Source of the DNA: Hydrogenophaga sp. SL48
GTDB taxonomy: Bacteria; Pseudomonadota; Gammaproteobacteria; Burkholderiales; Burkholderiaceae_C
NCBI RefSeq assembly: GCF_021729865.1
Contig: NZ_CP063400.1
Coordinates: 3,100,001 to 3,164,000, forward strand
Direction: 5' to 3'
DNA: 64,000 nt
In this document: one piece after another, positions 9,629 through 18,287 of the stretch
How the letters are laid out: each line of letters opens with the position of its first letter
Numbering within the stretch: position 1 is the first letter of the stretch
The notes under the pieces: generated by a model
The model's input: the letters and a program-made list of their open reading frames with translations, nothing else
Databases searched by the model: none
What the model was told of the DNA's origin: nothing
Program-made: the position numbers and the translations under genes

Positions 9629-9654
9629 GCTCCGGGGTGGTGTTCACCCGGAGC
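9629..9654 (+). terminator. Stem-loop after the DUF4399 gene
   Basis: Perfect 8-bp inverted repeat GCTCCGGG/CCCGGAGC with a 10-base loop, 25 bp after the stop codon. No T-run follows, so it may stabilise or process the 3' end rather than be a classical intrinsic terminator. Confidence 0.4.
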
Positions 9655-9746
9655 CCGTTGGCGCTTCACAAATGGGCCGGCGAGGCGGATCATGCCGCCA
9701 CCGGCCTCGCAAACGAGCGTTCCTTTCAACACCACCTCCAGTCCCC

Positions 9747-10139
9747 ATGAAACTCGGCTACACCATCACCTACGTCCCCGACGTCGCCGCCTCCCTGGCC
9801 TTCTTCGAGAACGCCTTCGGACTGCAAACCAAGTTCCTGCACGAGAGCGGCACCTACGGCGAGCTCGAGACGGGCGAGACCACGCTGTCGTTCGCGGCCC
9901 ATGCGCTGGGCGACATGAACTTCGAAGGTGGGCATGTGCACGCCGACAGTTCCCCGCAGCCGCTGGGCTTCGAGATCGCGCTGGTCACGGACGATGTGCC
10001 GGCGGCACACGCCAGGGCCATCGCGGCCGGCGCGCGCGAGATGGCGGCGCCATCACAGAAGCCCTGGGGACAGGTCGTGTCCTATGTGCGCTGCCCGGAC
10101 GGCATCCTTGTGGAGCTGTGCACGCCGGTCGGCGGCTGA
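9747..10139 (+). CDS. VOC family (glyoxalase/bleomycin resistance-like) protein
   Basis: Protein of 130 residues with the paired beta-alpha-beta-beta-beta modules of the vicinal oxygen chelate superfamily: KLGYTITYVPDVAASLAFFENAFG at the start and WGQVVSYVRCPDGILVEL at the end, where the terminal Glu is a usual metal ligand. Substrate unknown. The ATG at 9747 matches the family's usual N-terminus; a longer upstream reading does not. No partner genes on the same strand. Confidence 0.85.
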   Translation: MKLGYTITYVPDVAASLAFFENAFGLQTKFLHESGTYGELETGETTLSFAAHALGDMNFEGGHVHADSSPQPLGFEIALVTDDVPAAHARAIAAGAREMAAPSQKPWGQVVSYVRCPDGILVELCTPVGG

Positions 10140-10172
10140 GCCACCCCGCCTGTGGCGGACCGGCCCGCCGCC

Positions 10173-10544
10173 TCAGGGTTTGGCCAGGTGCCAGACACCA
10201 CCGCGAAAGCCGTCGCCCGAGCGATCCCCGGGCTTCTTGTCGTTGGCCCACAGGTACAGCGGCCGGCCTTTGTAGGCCCACTGCTGTTTGCCGTCGTCGC
10301 GAACGATCAGCGAGTAGTCCCCCACCGCCTGGGCGCCGTCCTTGGCCAGCATGGGCGGCCAGCTCAAGGTGCACACCCCCGTGCACGCGCTTTTGCCCGG
10401 CACGGTGAGGTCGTTGTCCCACCAGTAAAGGCTCATGCCTTTTTCGTCGGTGATGACGCCGTCGGTGGTGGTGGGCTGCGCCCCGGCAACCGACACCCAG
10501 ACCACGAGGGCCAGGGCTTTCAGTGAAGAACGGGAAATGCTCAT
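10173..10544 (-). CDS. Exported protein with Yx(F/W/Y)xxD motif (COG4315 type)
   Basis: Protein of 123 residues with a signal peptide (MSISRSSLKALALVVWVSVAGA) and two repeats typical of the COG4315 family: GMSLYWWDND and RPLYLWANDK, together with CTGVCTLSWPP, whose two Cys probably form a disulfide. Function unknown; relatives are secreted or lipid-anchored. The start at 10544 is chosen for the signal peptide; the reading frame is open further upstream without one. Confidence 0.8.
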   Translation of the reverse strand: MSISRSSLKALALVVWVSVAGAQPTTTDGVITDEKGMSLYWWDNDLTVPGKSACTGVCTLSWPPMLAKDGAQAVGDYSLIVRDDGKQQWAYKGRPLYLWANDKKPGDRSGDGFRGGVWHLAKP

Positions 10545-10729
10545 GGTGGTGTCTCCTGTGTCGGAATGACCAGTTCCACTGTAGGAGCGACAGGCGGCGC
10601 GTCGTTGATCCGCGTCAACCATTGGCCGCGTGCATGCCCGCTGGCGCCGCGCGGCGCTTGGCAGACGCCCCCACACCGGGTTCAATCAGGCCCACCCCAT
10701 CCCCTCGGACGGCGCAGCCTCCTCCCCTC

Positions 10730-11449
10730 GTGAACCCCGGCCATCCCACTGCCAGCGCCGCTGACACACCGGCACCCCCACACCAGCTGCGCAGGCCGTT
10801 CGAGGCCTGGCGCCTGGGGGTGGTCTCAGGCGCGGCCGTCGCTGCGCTGTGTTTCGTCTATCTGGTGGTGCTGGCCATCGGCCTGGCCACGCTGCCCTCG
10901 CCCGACCACCCGGTGCAGCAGCCCTGGTTCGCCCTGCTGGAGCTGTTGATCCTGTTCATCGCGCCCGCGATGGTGGCGCTGGCGATGGCCATCGGCTGCT
11001 CGGCGTCGCCTGGGCGTTGGCCGTGGGCACTGCTGGGCCTGGTGTTCTTCGCCCTGTGCGCGCTGACCACCAGCGCGGTGCACTTCTGCATCCTGGTGCT
11101 GGGCGGGCAGGAGGCCTTCGCCGACGCGCCCTGGGCCACCCTGGTGTTTTCGTTCCGCTGGCCTTCGCTGGCGTACGCGCTGGACATCCTCGCCTGGGAT
11201 GTCTTCTTTCCCCTGGGGGCCCTCTGCCTCGCGCCCGCCGTGCAGGGCGTGGGGCTGGCCGGCCGCGTGCGCGCGCTGCTGGTGATCAGCGCCGCCCTCT
11301 CGCTGGCCGGGCTGGCGGGTGTGGCGCTGGGTGACATGCAGGTCCGCCTGATCGGTGTCGTCGGCTATGCGGTGGTCTTCCCCGCCGCCGCCGCGATGGT
11401 GGCCACGCTGTTGCTTCGTAAGCTCCGCGCCACCGAGCCCCCCACCTGA
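10730..11449 (+). CDS. Six-helix integral membrane protein, unrecognised
   Basis: Hypothetical inner-membrane protein of about 239 residues starting at the GTG at 10730. Six hydrophobic segments are visible (around residues 30-54, 63-85, 98-125, 140-165, 178-198, 205-226). I do not recognise a family. The frame is open upstream to 10523, but that part is Pro/Arg-rich, overlaps the promoter side of the divergent COG4315 gene and lacks coding character, so the start is uncertain. No ribosome site is obvious. Confidence 0.55.
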   Translation: MNPGHPTASAADTPAPPHQLRRPFEAWRLGVVSGAAVAALCFVYLVVLAIGLATLPSPDHPVQQPWFALLELLILFIAPAMVALAMAIGCSASPGRWPWALLGLVFFALCALTTSAVHFCILVLGGQEAFADAPWATLVFSFRWPSLAYALDILAWDVFFPLGALCLAPAVQGVGLAGRVRALLVISAALSLAGLAGVALGDMQVRLIGVVGYAVVFPAAAAMVATLLLRKLRATEPPT

Positions 11450-11550
11450 GCGCCCAGGCCAACGCGTCCCCCGCTCAGGGGACAGCCTCCGCCAAGGTGG
11501 CACCGTTTCTGCATGCGCGCCCGCATCCCGCCAACCACCCGGAACCCACC

Positions 11551-11868
11551 ATGCAAACCGTCACCATGCCCTTGCAGCTCGCGCCGACCAGCCTGACCCA
11601 GCCCATCCTGCCGAACTGGCAGTTCCACCTGTTCAACGTGAATCTCGGCTCGTCGTCGAACCCGGCCGTGGAGCAGGCGGCGCTGGAGAGGGTGGGCAGC
11701 TACGGCCGGCAGATCGGGCACCTGGCCGAGGCGCTGGAGCTGGTCGTGAAGAAGGCGAAGCTGCTGGACAGCCCGGACCTCACGCAGGACGAGAAGGACG
11801 TGCTGCAGGTGTTCCTGGGTGACGTGTCGGCGATCCGGCAGATCAAGGCGGCGCAGAAGAACGACTGA
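11551..11868 (+). CDS. Small hypothetical protein
   Basis: Protein of 105 residues from the ATG at 11551. It is soluble, with a predicted mostly helical C-terminal half (NPAVEQAALERV...AIRQIKAAQKND) and no signal peptide. I do not recognise it. Codon use is like that of neighbours, which supports it being real. It converges with the enoyl-CoA hydratase gene. Confidence 0.6.
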   Translation: MQTVTMPLQLAPTSLTQPILPNWQFHLFNVNLGSSSNPAVEQAALERVGSYGRQIGHLAEALELVVKKAKLLDSPDLTQDEKDVLQVFLGDVSAIRQIKAAQKND

Positions 11869-11931
11869 GCGTCCCAGCCGCCTTGCTGTCCACCCCACCC
11901 GTGCGACGGAAGGCCCGTCGCTGCACCCACG

Positions 11932-12744
11932 CTACGCCCCTGTGAACCGGGCCTTGCGCTTTTCCTGGAAGGCCAGGCGGCCTTCGGCAAAGTCCTGGCT
12001 GGCGGCCGTCAAGGCTTCGCGGGCCCGCATGGCTTCGATGTCCATCTGACCGGCCGCGATCTCGTTGAGCGAGCGCTTGGTGGCCTGCACCGCCAGGGGC
12101 GCCAGCTCGGCGATCTCGCCCACCAGCTGTTGAACGGTGGCGTCGAAGTCTTCAGCCTCGACCAGCGCCTCCAGGCAGCCCGTCTGCCACAGCCGCTCGG
12201 CGCTGAACGGCCGCGCCGACAGAAAGGCGCGCTTGGCCCCGGTCAGGCCCAGCCGCGCCACATAGCGCTGCAGGCCCCCCGGGTAGTAGTGCAGGCCCAG
12301 CGCGGTGGCGGGCATGCGGAACTCGGTGCCCGCCAGGGCCACGCTCAGGTCACAGGCCAGCATCAGGTCGGTGGCGCCGCCGTACACGCTGCCGTTGAGC
12401 GCACACACCGTGATGGGCCGCAGCGCGGCCAACGCGTTGGCCACCCGTTCGAACAGCTGGGGATCGTTGTCCTGTTCGTTGAAGCTGCCGAGGTGGTACC
12501 CGGCGCAGAACACGGGCCGGGGTTGCCCCTGGGTGTTGGCCGTGAGCTTCAGCACACGGATGGCCGGGTCGGCGTTGATCTGCTCGAACTGGCCCAGCAG
12601 GCAACGCAGGTCGCCTGCCTCCAGGCGGTTGCGGTGGGCGGGCCGGTTCAGCGTGAGGGTGGCGACACCCGCCTCCACGGACAGCAGCGGCGCGGAAGAA
12701 ATGATCGGATCAGGGGCAGTCATGCGGGCATTGTTGAAGGGCAT
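11932..12744 (-). CDS. Enoyl-CoA hydratase/isomerase family protein
   Basis: Crotonase-fold protein of 270 residues (263 if the ATG at 12723 is used). It has the N-terminal VATLTLNRPAHRNRL stretch, an oxyanion-hole segment PVFCAGYHLGSF and the LNGSVYGGATDLMLACDLSVA segment of the second oxyanion residue. One of the usual hydratase Glu positions is not clearly conserved, so isomerase or lyase activity is possible. It is the last gene of the long minus-strand catabolic arm, 13 bp behind a Bug receptor gene. Confidence 0.85.
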   Translation of the reverse strand: MPFNNARMTAPDPIISSAPLLSVEAGVATLTLNRPAHRNRLEAGDLRCLLGQFEQINADPAIRVLKLTANTQGQPRPVFCAGYHLGSFNEQDNDPQLFERVANALAALRPITVCALNGSVYGGATDLMLACDLSVALAGTEFRMPATALGLHYYPGGLQRYVARLGLTGAKRAFLSARPFSAERLWQTGCLEALVEAEDFDATVQQLVGEIAELAPLAVQATKRSLNEIAAGQMDIEAMRAREALTAASQDFAEGRLAFQEKRKARFTGA

Positions 12745-12757
12745 TCACAGAAGGGGC

Positions 12758-13744
12758 TCAATCCTCGGGCGTGAAGCCTGAGGAAGTCACCACGGCACCC
12801 CAGCGGGCATGGTCGGCGCGCAGTTGCTGGGCAAAGTCGGCGGTGCTGTCCGGGTTGGCAGGCTCAAAAGAAGCCTTGGTCAGCGCATCGGCCAGCCCCC
12901 TGGTTCGCAGGGCTGCACGCAGCGCTTCCCGGAGCTTGAGCACCGCGTCGGGCGAGGCCTTGGCGGGCATGAAGACACCGAACCATTCGGTGGCCTGGGC
13001 ATCCTTGTAACCGGCCTCTGCCAGGGTGGGCACGTCGGGCAGCAAGCGGCTGCGCACCGGGCCGCTCACGGCCAGGGCGCGCAGCTTGCCCGACTGCACA
13101 TGCGGAAGGGTGTTGGAGAGCACCCCCACGTTGGCGGCCACCTGGCCGCCGAGCAGATCGTTGAGCGCCGGCGCTGCGCCCTTGTAGGCCACATGCATCC
13201 AGTCCAGTTTCGCCGCTTTGCCCAGGGCCACGCCCGTGAAATGCGGGATCGAACCGGCGCCGGAAGAACCATAGGTGGCCTGCGCGGTGTTCACCCGGCA
13301 CCACTGGATGAACTGCGCCAGCGTGGTGACGCTGGCCGGCACCATGGGACCCACGGACACCACGAATTGCGCCGAACCGACCGAGGCCACGGGCACGAAG
13401 TCCGCCAGCGGGTCGTAGCTCAGCCGCCGGTAGATGTGGGGATAGACCACCATCATGGACGCGGGCGTGACCAGCAGCGTCGTGCCATCGGCCTCGCTGG
13501 ACTTGAGGGTCTCCAGCGCGATGCGGCCGCCCGCGCCAGGCTTGTTGTCCACGATGACCGACGGCGCATAGCCGCCCATTTGCAGCGCCAGCGCACGTGC
13601 CACGAGATCGGCCGAACCGCCGGGCGGAAAGCCGACGAGGATGCGCGCCGGCCTGGACAAGATCGGTGACTGGGCCCGGGCCGTCAGGCCGCCCAGCGAA
13701 GCGGCACCCAGCAGGCCCGCAGTGAATGAACGACGGTGAATCAT
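12758..13744 (-). CDS. Bug family (TctC-like) periplasmic solute receptor
   Basis: Protein of 328 residues with a Tat-like leader (MIHRRSFTAGLLGAA) and the Bug hallmarks: LVGFPPGGSADLVARAL near residue 35, DNKPGAGG near 65 and the C-terminal ADHARWGAVVTSSGF. Bug proteins bind carboxylates or aromatic acids with a flytrap fold. No tctA or tctB permease gene is in the window, so it may serve a distant transporter or a sensing role. Lies at the end of the minus-strand arm. Confidence 0.93.
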   Translation of the reverse strand: MIHRRSFTAGLLGAASLGGLTARAQSPILSRPARILVGFPPGGSADLVARALALQMGGYAPSVIVDNKPGAGGRIALETLKSSEADGTTLLVTPASMMVVYPHIYRRLSYDPLADFVPVASVGSAQFVVSVGPMVPASVTTLAQFIQWCRVNTAQATYGSSGAGSIPHFTGVALGKAAKLDWMHVAYKGAAPALNDLLGGQVAANVGVLSNTLPHVQSGKLRALAVSGPVRSRLLPDVPTLAEAGYKDAQATEWFGVFMPAKASPDAVLKLREALRAALRTRGLADALTKASFEPANPDSTADFAQQLRADHARWGAVVTSSGFTPED

Positions 13745-13777
13745 GGTGTGTCTCTCTCTTTGGAGCAGTGTGTCAGC

Positions 13778-14440
13778 TCAGTGCCAGCCGTACACCGACA
13801 GCGTGGTTTCGCCCGCCTGCAGGCGGCGCAATATGGCGGCTTCTTCGGCTTCGCGCCGCTCGCCGGCCGCCACCACCTCGGCCGCGCGCGCGTGCGGGAT
13901 CGCGACCACGCCGTCCGTGTCGCCGACGATCAGGTCACCGGCGTTCACCACCACGTGGCCCATGGTGACCGGGTGGTTGATCCAGCCGATCGCACCGAAA
14001 TCCTTGCCCGTGCCCTGGATGCACAGGCCGCGCGAAAACACCGGGAAGCCGATCTCGCCGAGCAGCACGCCGTCGCGCACGCAGCCGTCGATCACCAGGC
14101 CGGCCATGCCGCGCACCTGGGCCATGGTGGTCATGATCTCGCCCCAGTAGCCGTGTTCGTGGGCGCCGTTGGCGAACACCACCATCACGTCGCCGGCCTG
14201 CGCGATGTCCAGCGCGCGGTGCAGCCAGAGGTTGTCGCCGCCAGGGGAATGCACGGTGAGTGCCGAGCCGGCGCAGCGGAACTGCGGCGCCACCGGCTTG
14301 ATCGCCGAGGGCAAGGCGCCGATTTTCTTGCCGGCTTCGTGCAGCGTGGCGGTGGGCAGCCGGGCGGCGGCGGCCAGCAGCTCGGGACTCAGGCGCGGGA
14401 AGTCCCGGCGGATGGTGAGGGTGGCGTCGTGGGGCTTCAT
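13778..14440 (-). CDS. RraA-family protein, probable class II pyruvate aldolase (copy 1)
   Basis: Protein of 220 residues of the RraA/HMG-CHA aldolase superfamily. The Mg2+/substrate motif GLVIDGCVRD with conserved Arg-Asp is intact, as are GDTDGVVAIP and the active-site Gly-rich segment around ANGAHEHGYWGE. Known relatives (LigK/GalC) split 4-carboxy-4-hydroxy-2-oxoadipate into pyruvate and oxaloacetate, the last step of protocatechuate 4,5-cleavage and gallate pathways. Its start ATG overlaps the stop of copy 2 by 4 bp (14437-14440), so the two are translationally coupled. Role inferred from LigB-type and LigJ-type genes in the same island. Confidence 0.85.
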   Translation of the reverse strand: MKPHDATLTIRRDFPRLSPELLAAAARLPTATLHEAGKKIGALPSAIKPVAPQFRCAGSALTVHSPGGDNLWLHRALDIAQAGDVMVVFANGAHEHGYWGEIMTTMAQVRGMAGLVIDGCVRDGVLLGEIGFPVFSRGLCIQGTGKDFGAIGWINHPVTMGHVVVNAGDLIVGDTDGVVAIPHARAAEVVAAGERREAEEAAILRRLQAGETTLSVYGWH

Positions 14441-15099
14441 GGGGTCTCGCGGGTCTGGAGCTGGTGGTACTTGAACTGCTTGCGCGCCTCGTCCAGGCGC
14501 ACGCCGCTGCGCGCGGCCTCCCGGATGTGGTTCTCGGCGGCCTCGATCTCTTCCGCCACGGCCAGCACCCGGTCTTCGTGCTCTTTGGGGATCACCACCA
14601 CACCGTCGGTGTCGCCCTTGAGGATGTCGCCGGGCGCCACGCGGGCACCGCCGATGTTGACCGGCACGCCCGTCGCTTCCACCTGCACGCGGTCCTTGCC
14701 GGTGCGCATCCAGTGATCGATGGAGAACACCGGGTAACCCAGCGACAGGCAAAGGTGCGTGTCGCGGTTGATGCCGTTGATGACGGTGCCGGCGATGCCA
14801 CGGCGGTGGGCGATCTCGGTCAGGATGTCGCCCCAGACGGTCGCGTCTTCGCGGCCGTTGTTGTCGAGCACGACCACGCTGCCGGGCGCTACGTCGTCGA
14901 TGTAGTCGCCCACCGTGCCGCAGGGCTGGGCGGCCGGGCCGTACTTGAGCGTCCAGGCGCGGCCCGCCATGCGGAAGCTGGCGTCGCGCGGCTTGATCTT
15001 GTAGCACTGGCCCACGATGCCCAGCTTGTCCAAGGCGTCGGACAAGGTCGGCGTGTCCAGCCGGGCGGCACGCGCCACGTTGTTGTCGGTATCACTCAT
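14437..15099 (-). CDS. RraA-family protein (copy 2)
   Basis: Protein of 220 residues. The catalytic Arg-Asp is present in TVINGINRDTHL and the VVIPKE segment in the C-terminal half. Sequence is clearly diverged from copies 1 and 3 (no long identical stretches), so this is an old duplication or separate recruitment rather than a recent copy. It may act as a second aldolase or decarboxylase in the pathway. Starts at the ATG at 15099; the coupled ATGA with copy 1 is at 14437-14440. Confidence 0.85.
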   Translation of the reverse strand: MSDTDNNVARAARLDTPTLSDALDKLGIVGQCYKIKPRDASFRMAGRAWTLKYGPAAQPCGTVGDYIDDVAPGSVVVLDNNGREDATVWGDILTEIAHRRGIAGTVINGINRDTHLCLSLGYPVFSIDHWMRTGKDRVQVEATGVPVNIGGARVAPGDILKGDTDGVVVIPKEHEDRVLAVAEEIEAAENHIREAARSGVRLDEARKQFKYHQLQTRETP

Positions 15100-15152
15100 T
15101 CAAAGGCTCCTGTTGGCTGCACAACGGGTGTGCGAAGAGATGTCAAACCGGG

Positions 15153-15229
15153 AACACCGCGGAACCGGCTCCGCCGGGCCGCAGGTGTTGCCCCCTGGGG
15201 GGGTGACGCCGCAGGCGGCGCGGGGGGGG
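15153..15229 (-). repeat. Dispersed structured repeat, copy A
   Basis: About 77 bp, reading on the minus strand from directly behind the stop codon TGA of RraA copy 3. It holds a C-run/G-run hairpin and a nested stem around CCGGCGGAGCCGG closed by AACACC/GGTGTT. Same architecture as the copies at 15957, 29749, 53601 and 54539. Confidence 0.8.
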
Positions 15230-15901
15230 TCAAGTGCTCAGCATGTGTTCGTAGTTGCCGCCCATGACCTCGCCGATCGGCGTGTCGGCCAGGATCGCCT
15301 TGGCCATGGCGGCCTCCTTGGCCACGATCATTTCGGCGGCCTCCAGCACACGCTGAATGTCGGCGGCGGCGATGAAGATCACCGCGCTGCGGTCGGCCAG
15401 CACATAGTCGCCGGGCATCACGGTCACCTCGCCGCCCTGCGCCGCGCCGATGGTCACGGGCACCTGCACGCCCAGCTCGACCACGCGGCCGCGCGCGGTG
15501 CGCGAGGTCAGGCTGCGGCTGAACACCGGGAACTCGTAGGCCATGGCTTCGTCCACGTCGCGCAAGGGTCCGTCGGCCACCACACCGGCCACGCCGCGCA
15601 CTTTGGCGCCCAGCGTCAGCAGGCCGCCCCAGCAACCGGCCTCCAGGCCCGAGCGCTGCTCGACCACGATGACGTGGTCGGCGCCCGACTGTTCGATGGC
15701 GGTGCAGCCCAGGTGCCGGGCCGGGCCGGGCGGCGGTTGACCGGGGCCCACCTTCATGGTGACGGCGCGCCCGGCGATGCGGCCCCCGCCGCTGCGCTGG
15801 GCCAGGCCCGTGACCACGCCGGGCAGCTGCAGCTTGTCCAGGGCATCGGAGACGGCGCAGGCATCGAGCCGGCGCAGGCGTTGAACTTCAGGGTCGGTCA
15901 T
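15230..15901 (-). CDS. RraA-family protein (copy 3)
   Basis: Protein of 223 residues with GVVADGPLRDVDEAM (conserved Arg-Asp) and ADRSAVIFI in place of the usual DGVVVI. The start at 15901 is preferred over 15910, because AGGA at 15911-15914 (minus strand CAGGAATG) then has a 9-base spacing instead of 1-2. It is bracketed on both sides by direct copies of the dispersed repeat, unlike the other two RraA genes. Function is as uncertain as for copy 2. Confidence 0.82.
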   Translation of the reverse strand: MTDPEVQRLRRLDACAVSDALDKLQLPGVVTGLAQRSGGGRIAGRAVTMKVGPGQPPPGPARHLGCTAIEQSGADHVIVVEQRSGLEAGCWGGLLTLGAKVRGVAGVVADGPLRDVDEAMAYEFPVFSRSLTSRTARGRVVELGVQVPVTIGAAQGGEVTVMPGDYVLADRSAVIFIAAADIQRVLEAAEMIVAKEAAMAKAILADTPIGEVMGGNYEHMLST

Positions 15902-15956
15902 GGTTTTCATTCCTGTGGTGTGTTGTGCCAAAGCGCGTGAGGCGGCACCAGCCAAG

Positions 15957-16035
15957 AAACACCGCGGAACCGGCTTTGCCGGGCCGCTGGTGTTGCCCCC
16001 CTCGCAGGGGGTGGCGCCGAAGGCGACGCGGGGGG
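15957..16035 (-). repeat. Dispersed structured repeat, copy B
   Basis: About 79 bp directly behind the stop codon TGA of the LigB-type gene (16036-16038), same orientation as that gene. Contains CCCCCTGCGAGGGGG and CCGGCAAAGCCGG hairpins, the latter closed by AACACC/GGTGTT. Nearly identical in layout to copy A. Confidence 0.8.
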
Positions 16036-17037
16036 TCATGTCAATGTCTTCCACGCGGCGAAGGCCAGCCCGGTGCCGGTCAGGGCCGGGCTGCGGTAGC
16101 CGGGCTGGTACTCGACCCATTCCAGGTCGAGGTCGCGGGCCATCTCGCCCACCACCAGCCAGTTGCGGATCTCCGAGCTGCCGGCCTGCAGCAGTTTCGG
16201 GTCCAGCGCGACGAGCGCGGCGCTGTCCTTGTTCCGGATCGCGGTGATGACCTGCTGGTCCAGCGCCTCGTCCACCACGAAGTGGCTCAGGCCGCCGGAG
16301 GCGATGACGCCCACGCGCAGGTCCTGCGGCCAGGCCGCGATCAGCTCGCGCAGCGCCGCACCCAGCGCCACGCAGCGGCGCGGTGTGGGCTGGTTGGGTG
16401 GGTCGAAGGTGTTGAGGATCACCGGTATGACCGGCAGCACCTGCTCCTTGAGCAGGCGGCGATGGATGAACTGGAAGGCGTGGCCCTCGAACTGGCCCCG
16501 CTCCAGGCCGTCCATCGCGGCGATGTCGAAATCGCGGTCGCACAGCTGGCGGATCAACCACTCGGCGAGGTCGCTCTGAACCGGGTAGTCGCGGTCCACC
16601 TCGGGCTCGTGGCGCCACATGCGCGCCGACTTGACCCAGTTGTCGTTGGGCGAGGCCGGCTCGCGCGCGGTGTTGCGGATGGTCTCGCCGTAGTAGATGG
16701 CGAAGGCCGGGTTGTTGGTGGTGCGGAACAGCTCGGTCTGGTCGTCGCCCACGATCAGCAGCACGTCCAGCCGGGCGTCCCGGATGCGCTGGCTCAGCTG
16801 GTCCATGGCGGCCTCGGCCGCGTCATAACGCTCGCCCATCTTCTCGGGCGTGACCATGGCTTCAGCACCGGCGGGCGCCGCAGCGAGCAGGGCCTCGTAG
16901 TCGGTCTTGTGGCCACACTTGTCGTAGTAGTGCACGTTCTTGGTGTCGATCACCCGGAAGCCGTGTTGCCAGTCTTCGCGCTGCGAGACCAGCATGATGC
17001 TGTGGGAAGAGCCGAAAGCGGCGACGAGTCGAGCCAT
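16036..17037 (-). CDS. LigB-type extradiol ring-cleavage dioxygenase, catalytic subunit
   Basis: Class III extradiol dioxygenase of 333 residues. It opens MARLVAAFGSSHS with His12 in the position of the LigB iron ligand and has VIASGGLSHFVVDEALD near residue 245, where LigB has catalytic and metal-binding His and Glu residues. The family cleaves catechols such as protocatechuate or gallate next to the hydroxyls using O2. No LigA-like small subunit gene adjoins, so it may work alone or with a distant partner. It lies 21 bp behind the CoA transferase gene and just before RraA copy 3 in the minus-strand arm. Confidence 0.82.
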   Translation of the reverse strand: MARLVAAFGSSHSIMLVSQREDWQHGFRVIDTKNVHYYDKCGHKTDYEALLAAAPAGAEAMVTPEKMGERYDAAEAAMDQLSQRIRDARLDVLLIVGDDQTELFRTTNNPAFAIYYGETIRNTAREPASPNDNWVKSARMWRHEPEVDRDYPVQSDLAEWLIRQLCDRDFDIAAMDGLERGQFEGHAFQFIHRRLLKEQVLPVIPVILNTFDPPNQPTPRRCVALGAALRELIAAWPQDLRVGVIASGGLSHFVVDEALDQQVITAIRNKDSAALVALDPKLLQAGSSEIRNWLVVGEMARDLDLEWVEYQPGYRSPALTGTGLAFAAWKTLT

Positions 17038-17058
17038 GAGACAGCCTTTGAAAATACG

Positions 17059-18276
17059 TCAGACAACACACTGCGCGCGCAGCTCGGCGATGCGTTCCGG
17101 GCTGTAGCCCAGACCGCTCAGGATGGCCTCGGTCTGGTCGCCCTGGTGAGGTGCAGGCCGCAGCGGGCCCTCGTCGCGCGGGTGGCGCGAGAACTGCATG
17201 GGCAGGCCCACGACCTCGATGTCGCCCAGCTCCGGGTGGTGCATGGGGCGGGCGATGCCCAGGTGCTTGACCTGCGGGTCCTCGAACATGTGGTCCACGG
17301 TGTAGATGGGGCCACACGGCACACCGGCCTTCAGCAGGCGCTCGGTCCAGTCGGCCGTGGTGCGGGTCTTGAACGCGGCGCCGACGGCGGCGTTCACGCG
17401 GGCACGGTTCTGCACGCGCTCGGGGTCGGAGCCAAAGCCGGGCTCGTCGATCAGCTGCGGCGCATCGAGCGCCACACACAGGCGCTTCCACATGGTCTGC
17501 CCGATGGCGGCCAGGTTGATGAAACCGTCGCTGGTGGGGAAGACGCCGGTGGGCACGGTCAGCGGGTGCTCGTTGCCCGTGGACTTGGGCACCTTGCGGT
17601 CGATCAGCCATTGCGCGGCCTGGAAGTCGAGCATGGCGATCTGCGATTCGAGCAGCGAGGTCTGCACCCACTGGCCCTCGCCCGACACCTCGCGCTCCAG
17701 CAGCGCGGCCATGATGGCCTGGGCGCAGAAGTGGCCCGAGCACAGGTCGGCGATCGGAATGCCCACGCGCATGGGGCCGTCTTCTGGCCGGCCGGTCAGG
17801 CTCATGAGACCGCCCATGCCCTGGGCGATGGAGTCGAAGCCGGGCCAGTTGGCGTAGGGGCCGTCCTGACCGAAGCCCGAGATGCTGGCGTACACCAGCC
17901 GGGGGTTGATGGCGCGCAATTCGTCGGGGCCGATGCCCAGGCGGTACTTCACATCGGGCCGGTAGTTTTCGATGAAGACGTCGGCTGTTTTCACCAGCGC
18001 CTGCAGGATGGCCAGCCCCTCGGGCTCCTTCATGTTGAGGGTCAGGCTTTCCTTGTTGCGGTGCAGGTTTTCGTAGTCGGCGCGGTTGTGGTCGCGCCCG
18101 CCGATCATGTCGTCGCCGCCGGGGGCGCCCGGCGGAATCTCCAGCTTGATGACGCGCGCGCCCAAGTCGGCAAAGGTGCGGATGGCCGTCGGGCCGGCGC
18201 GCACGCGCGACGCGTCCAGGATGGTGAAGCGCGACAGCGGGCCTTTGCGCGGCGGGGTCGGTTCGGGTGTGGTCAT
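17059..18276 (-). CDS. CaiB/BaiF family (class III) CoA transferase
   Basis: Protein of 405 residues that moves CoA between carboxylic acids. It has the family N-terminus LDASRVRAGPTAIRTFADLGARVIKLE, ADVFIENYRPDVKYRLG, SISGFGQDGPYA, and the catalytic Asp in GIPIADLCSG. The start at 18276 follows DUF35 stop by 11 bp; the frame is open to 18582, but only across the DUF35 gene. Probably activates an acid intermediate in the island without ATP. Confidence 0.93.
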   Translation of the reverse strand: MTTPEPTPPRKGPLSRFTILDASRVRAGPTAIRTFADLGARVIKLEIPPGAPGGDDMIGGRDHNRADYENLHRNKESLTLNMKEPEGLAILQALVKTADVFIENYRPDVKYRLGIGPDELRAINPRLVYASISGFGQDGPYANWPGFDSIAQGMGGLMSLTGRPEDGPMRVGIPIADLCSGHFCAQAIMAALLEREVSGEGQWVQTSLLESQIAMLDFQAAQWLIDRKVPKSTGNEHPLTVPTGVFPTSDGFINLAAIGQTMWKRLCVALDAPQLIDEPGFGSDPERVQNRARVNAAVGAAFKTRTTADWTERLLKAGVPCGPIYTVDHMFEDPQVKHLGIARPMHHPELGDIEVVGLPMQFSRHPRDEGPLRPAPHQGDQTEAILSGLGYSPERIAELRAQCVV

Positions 18277-18287
18277 GGGCGGTGATC

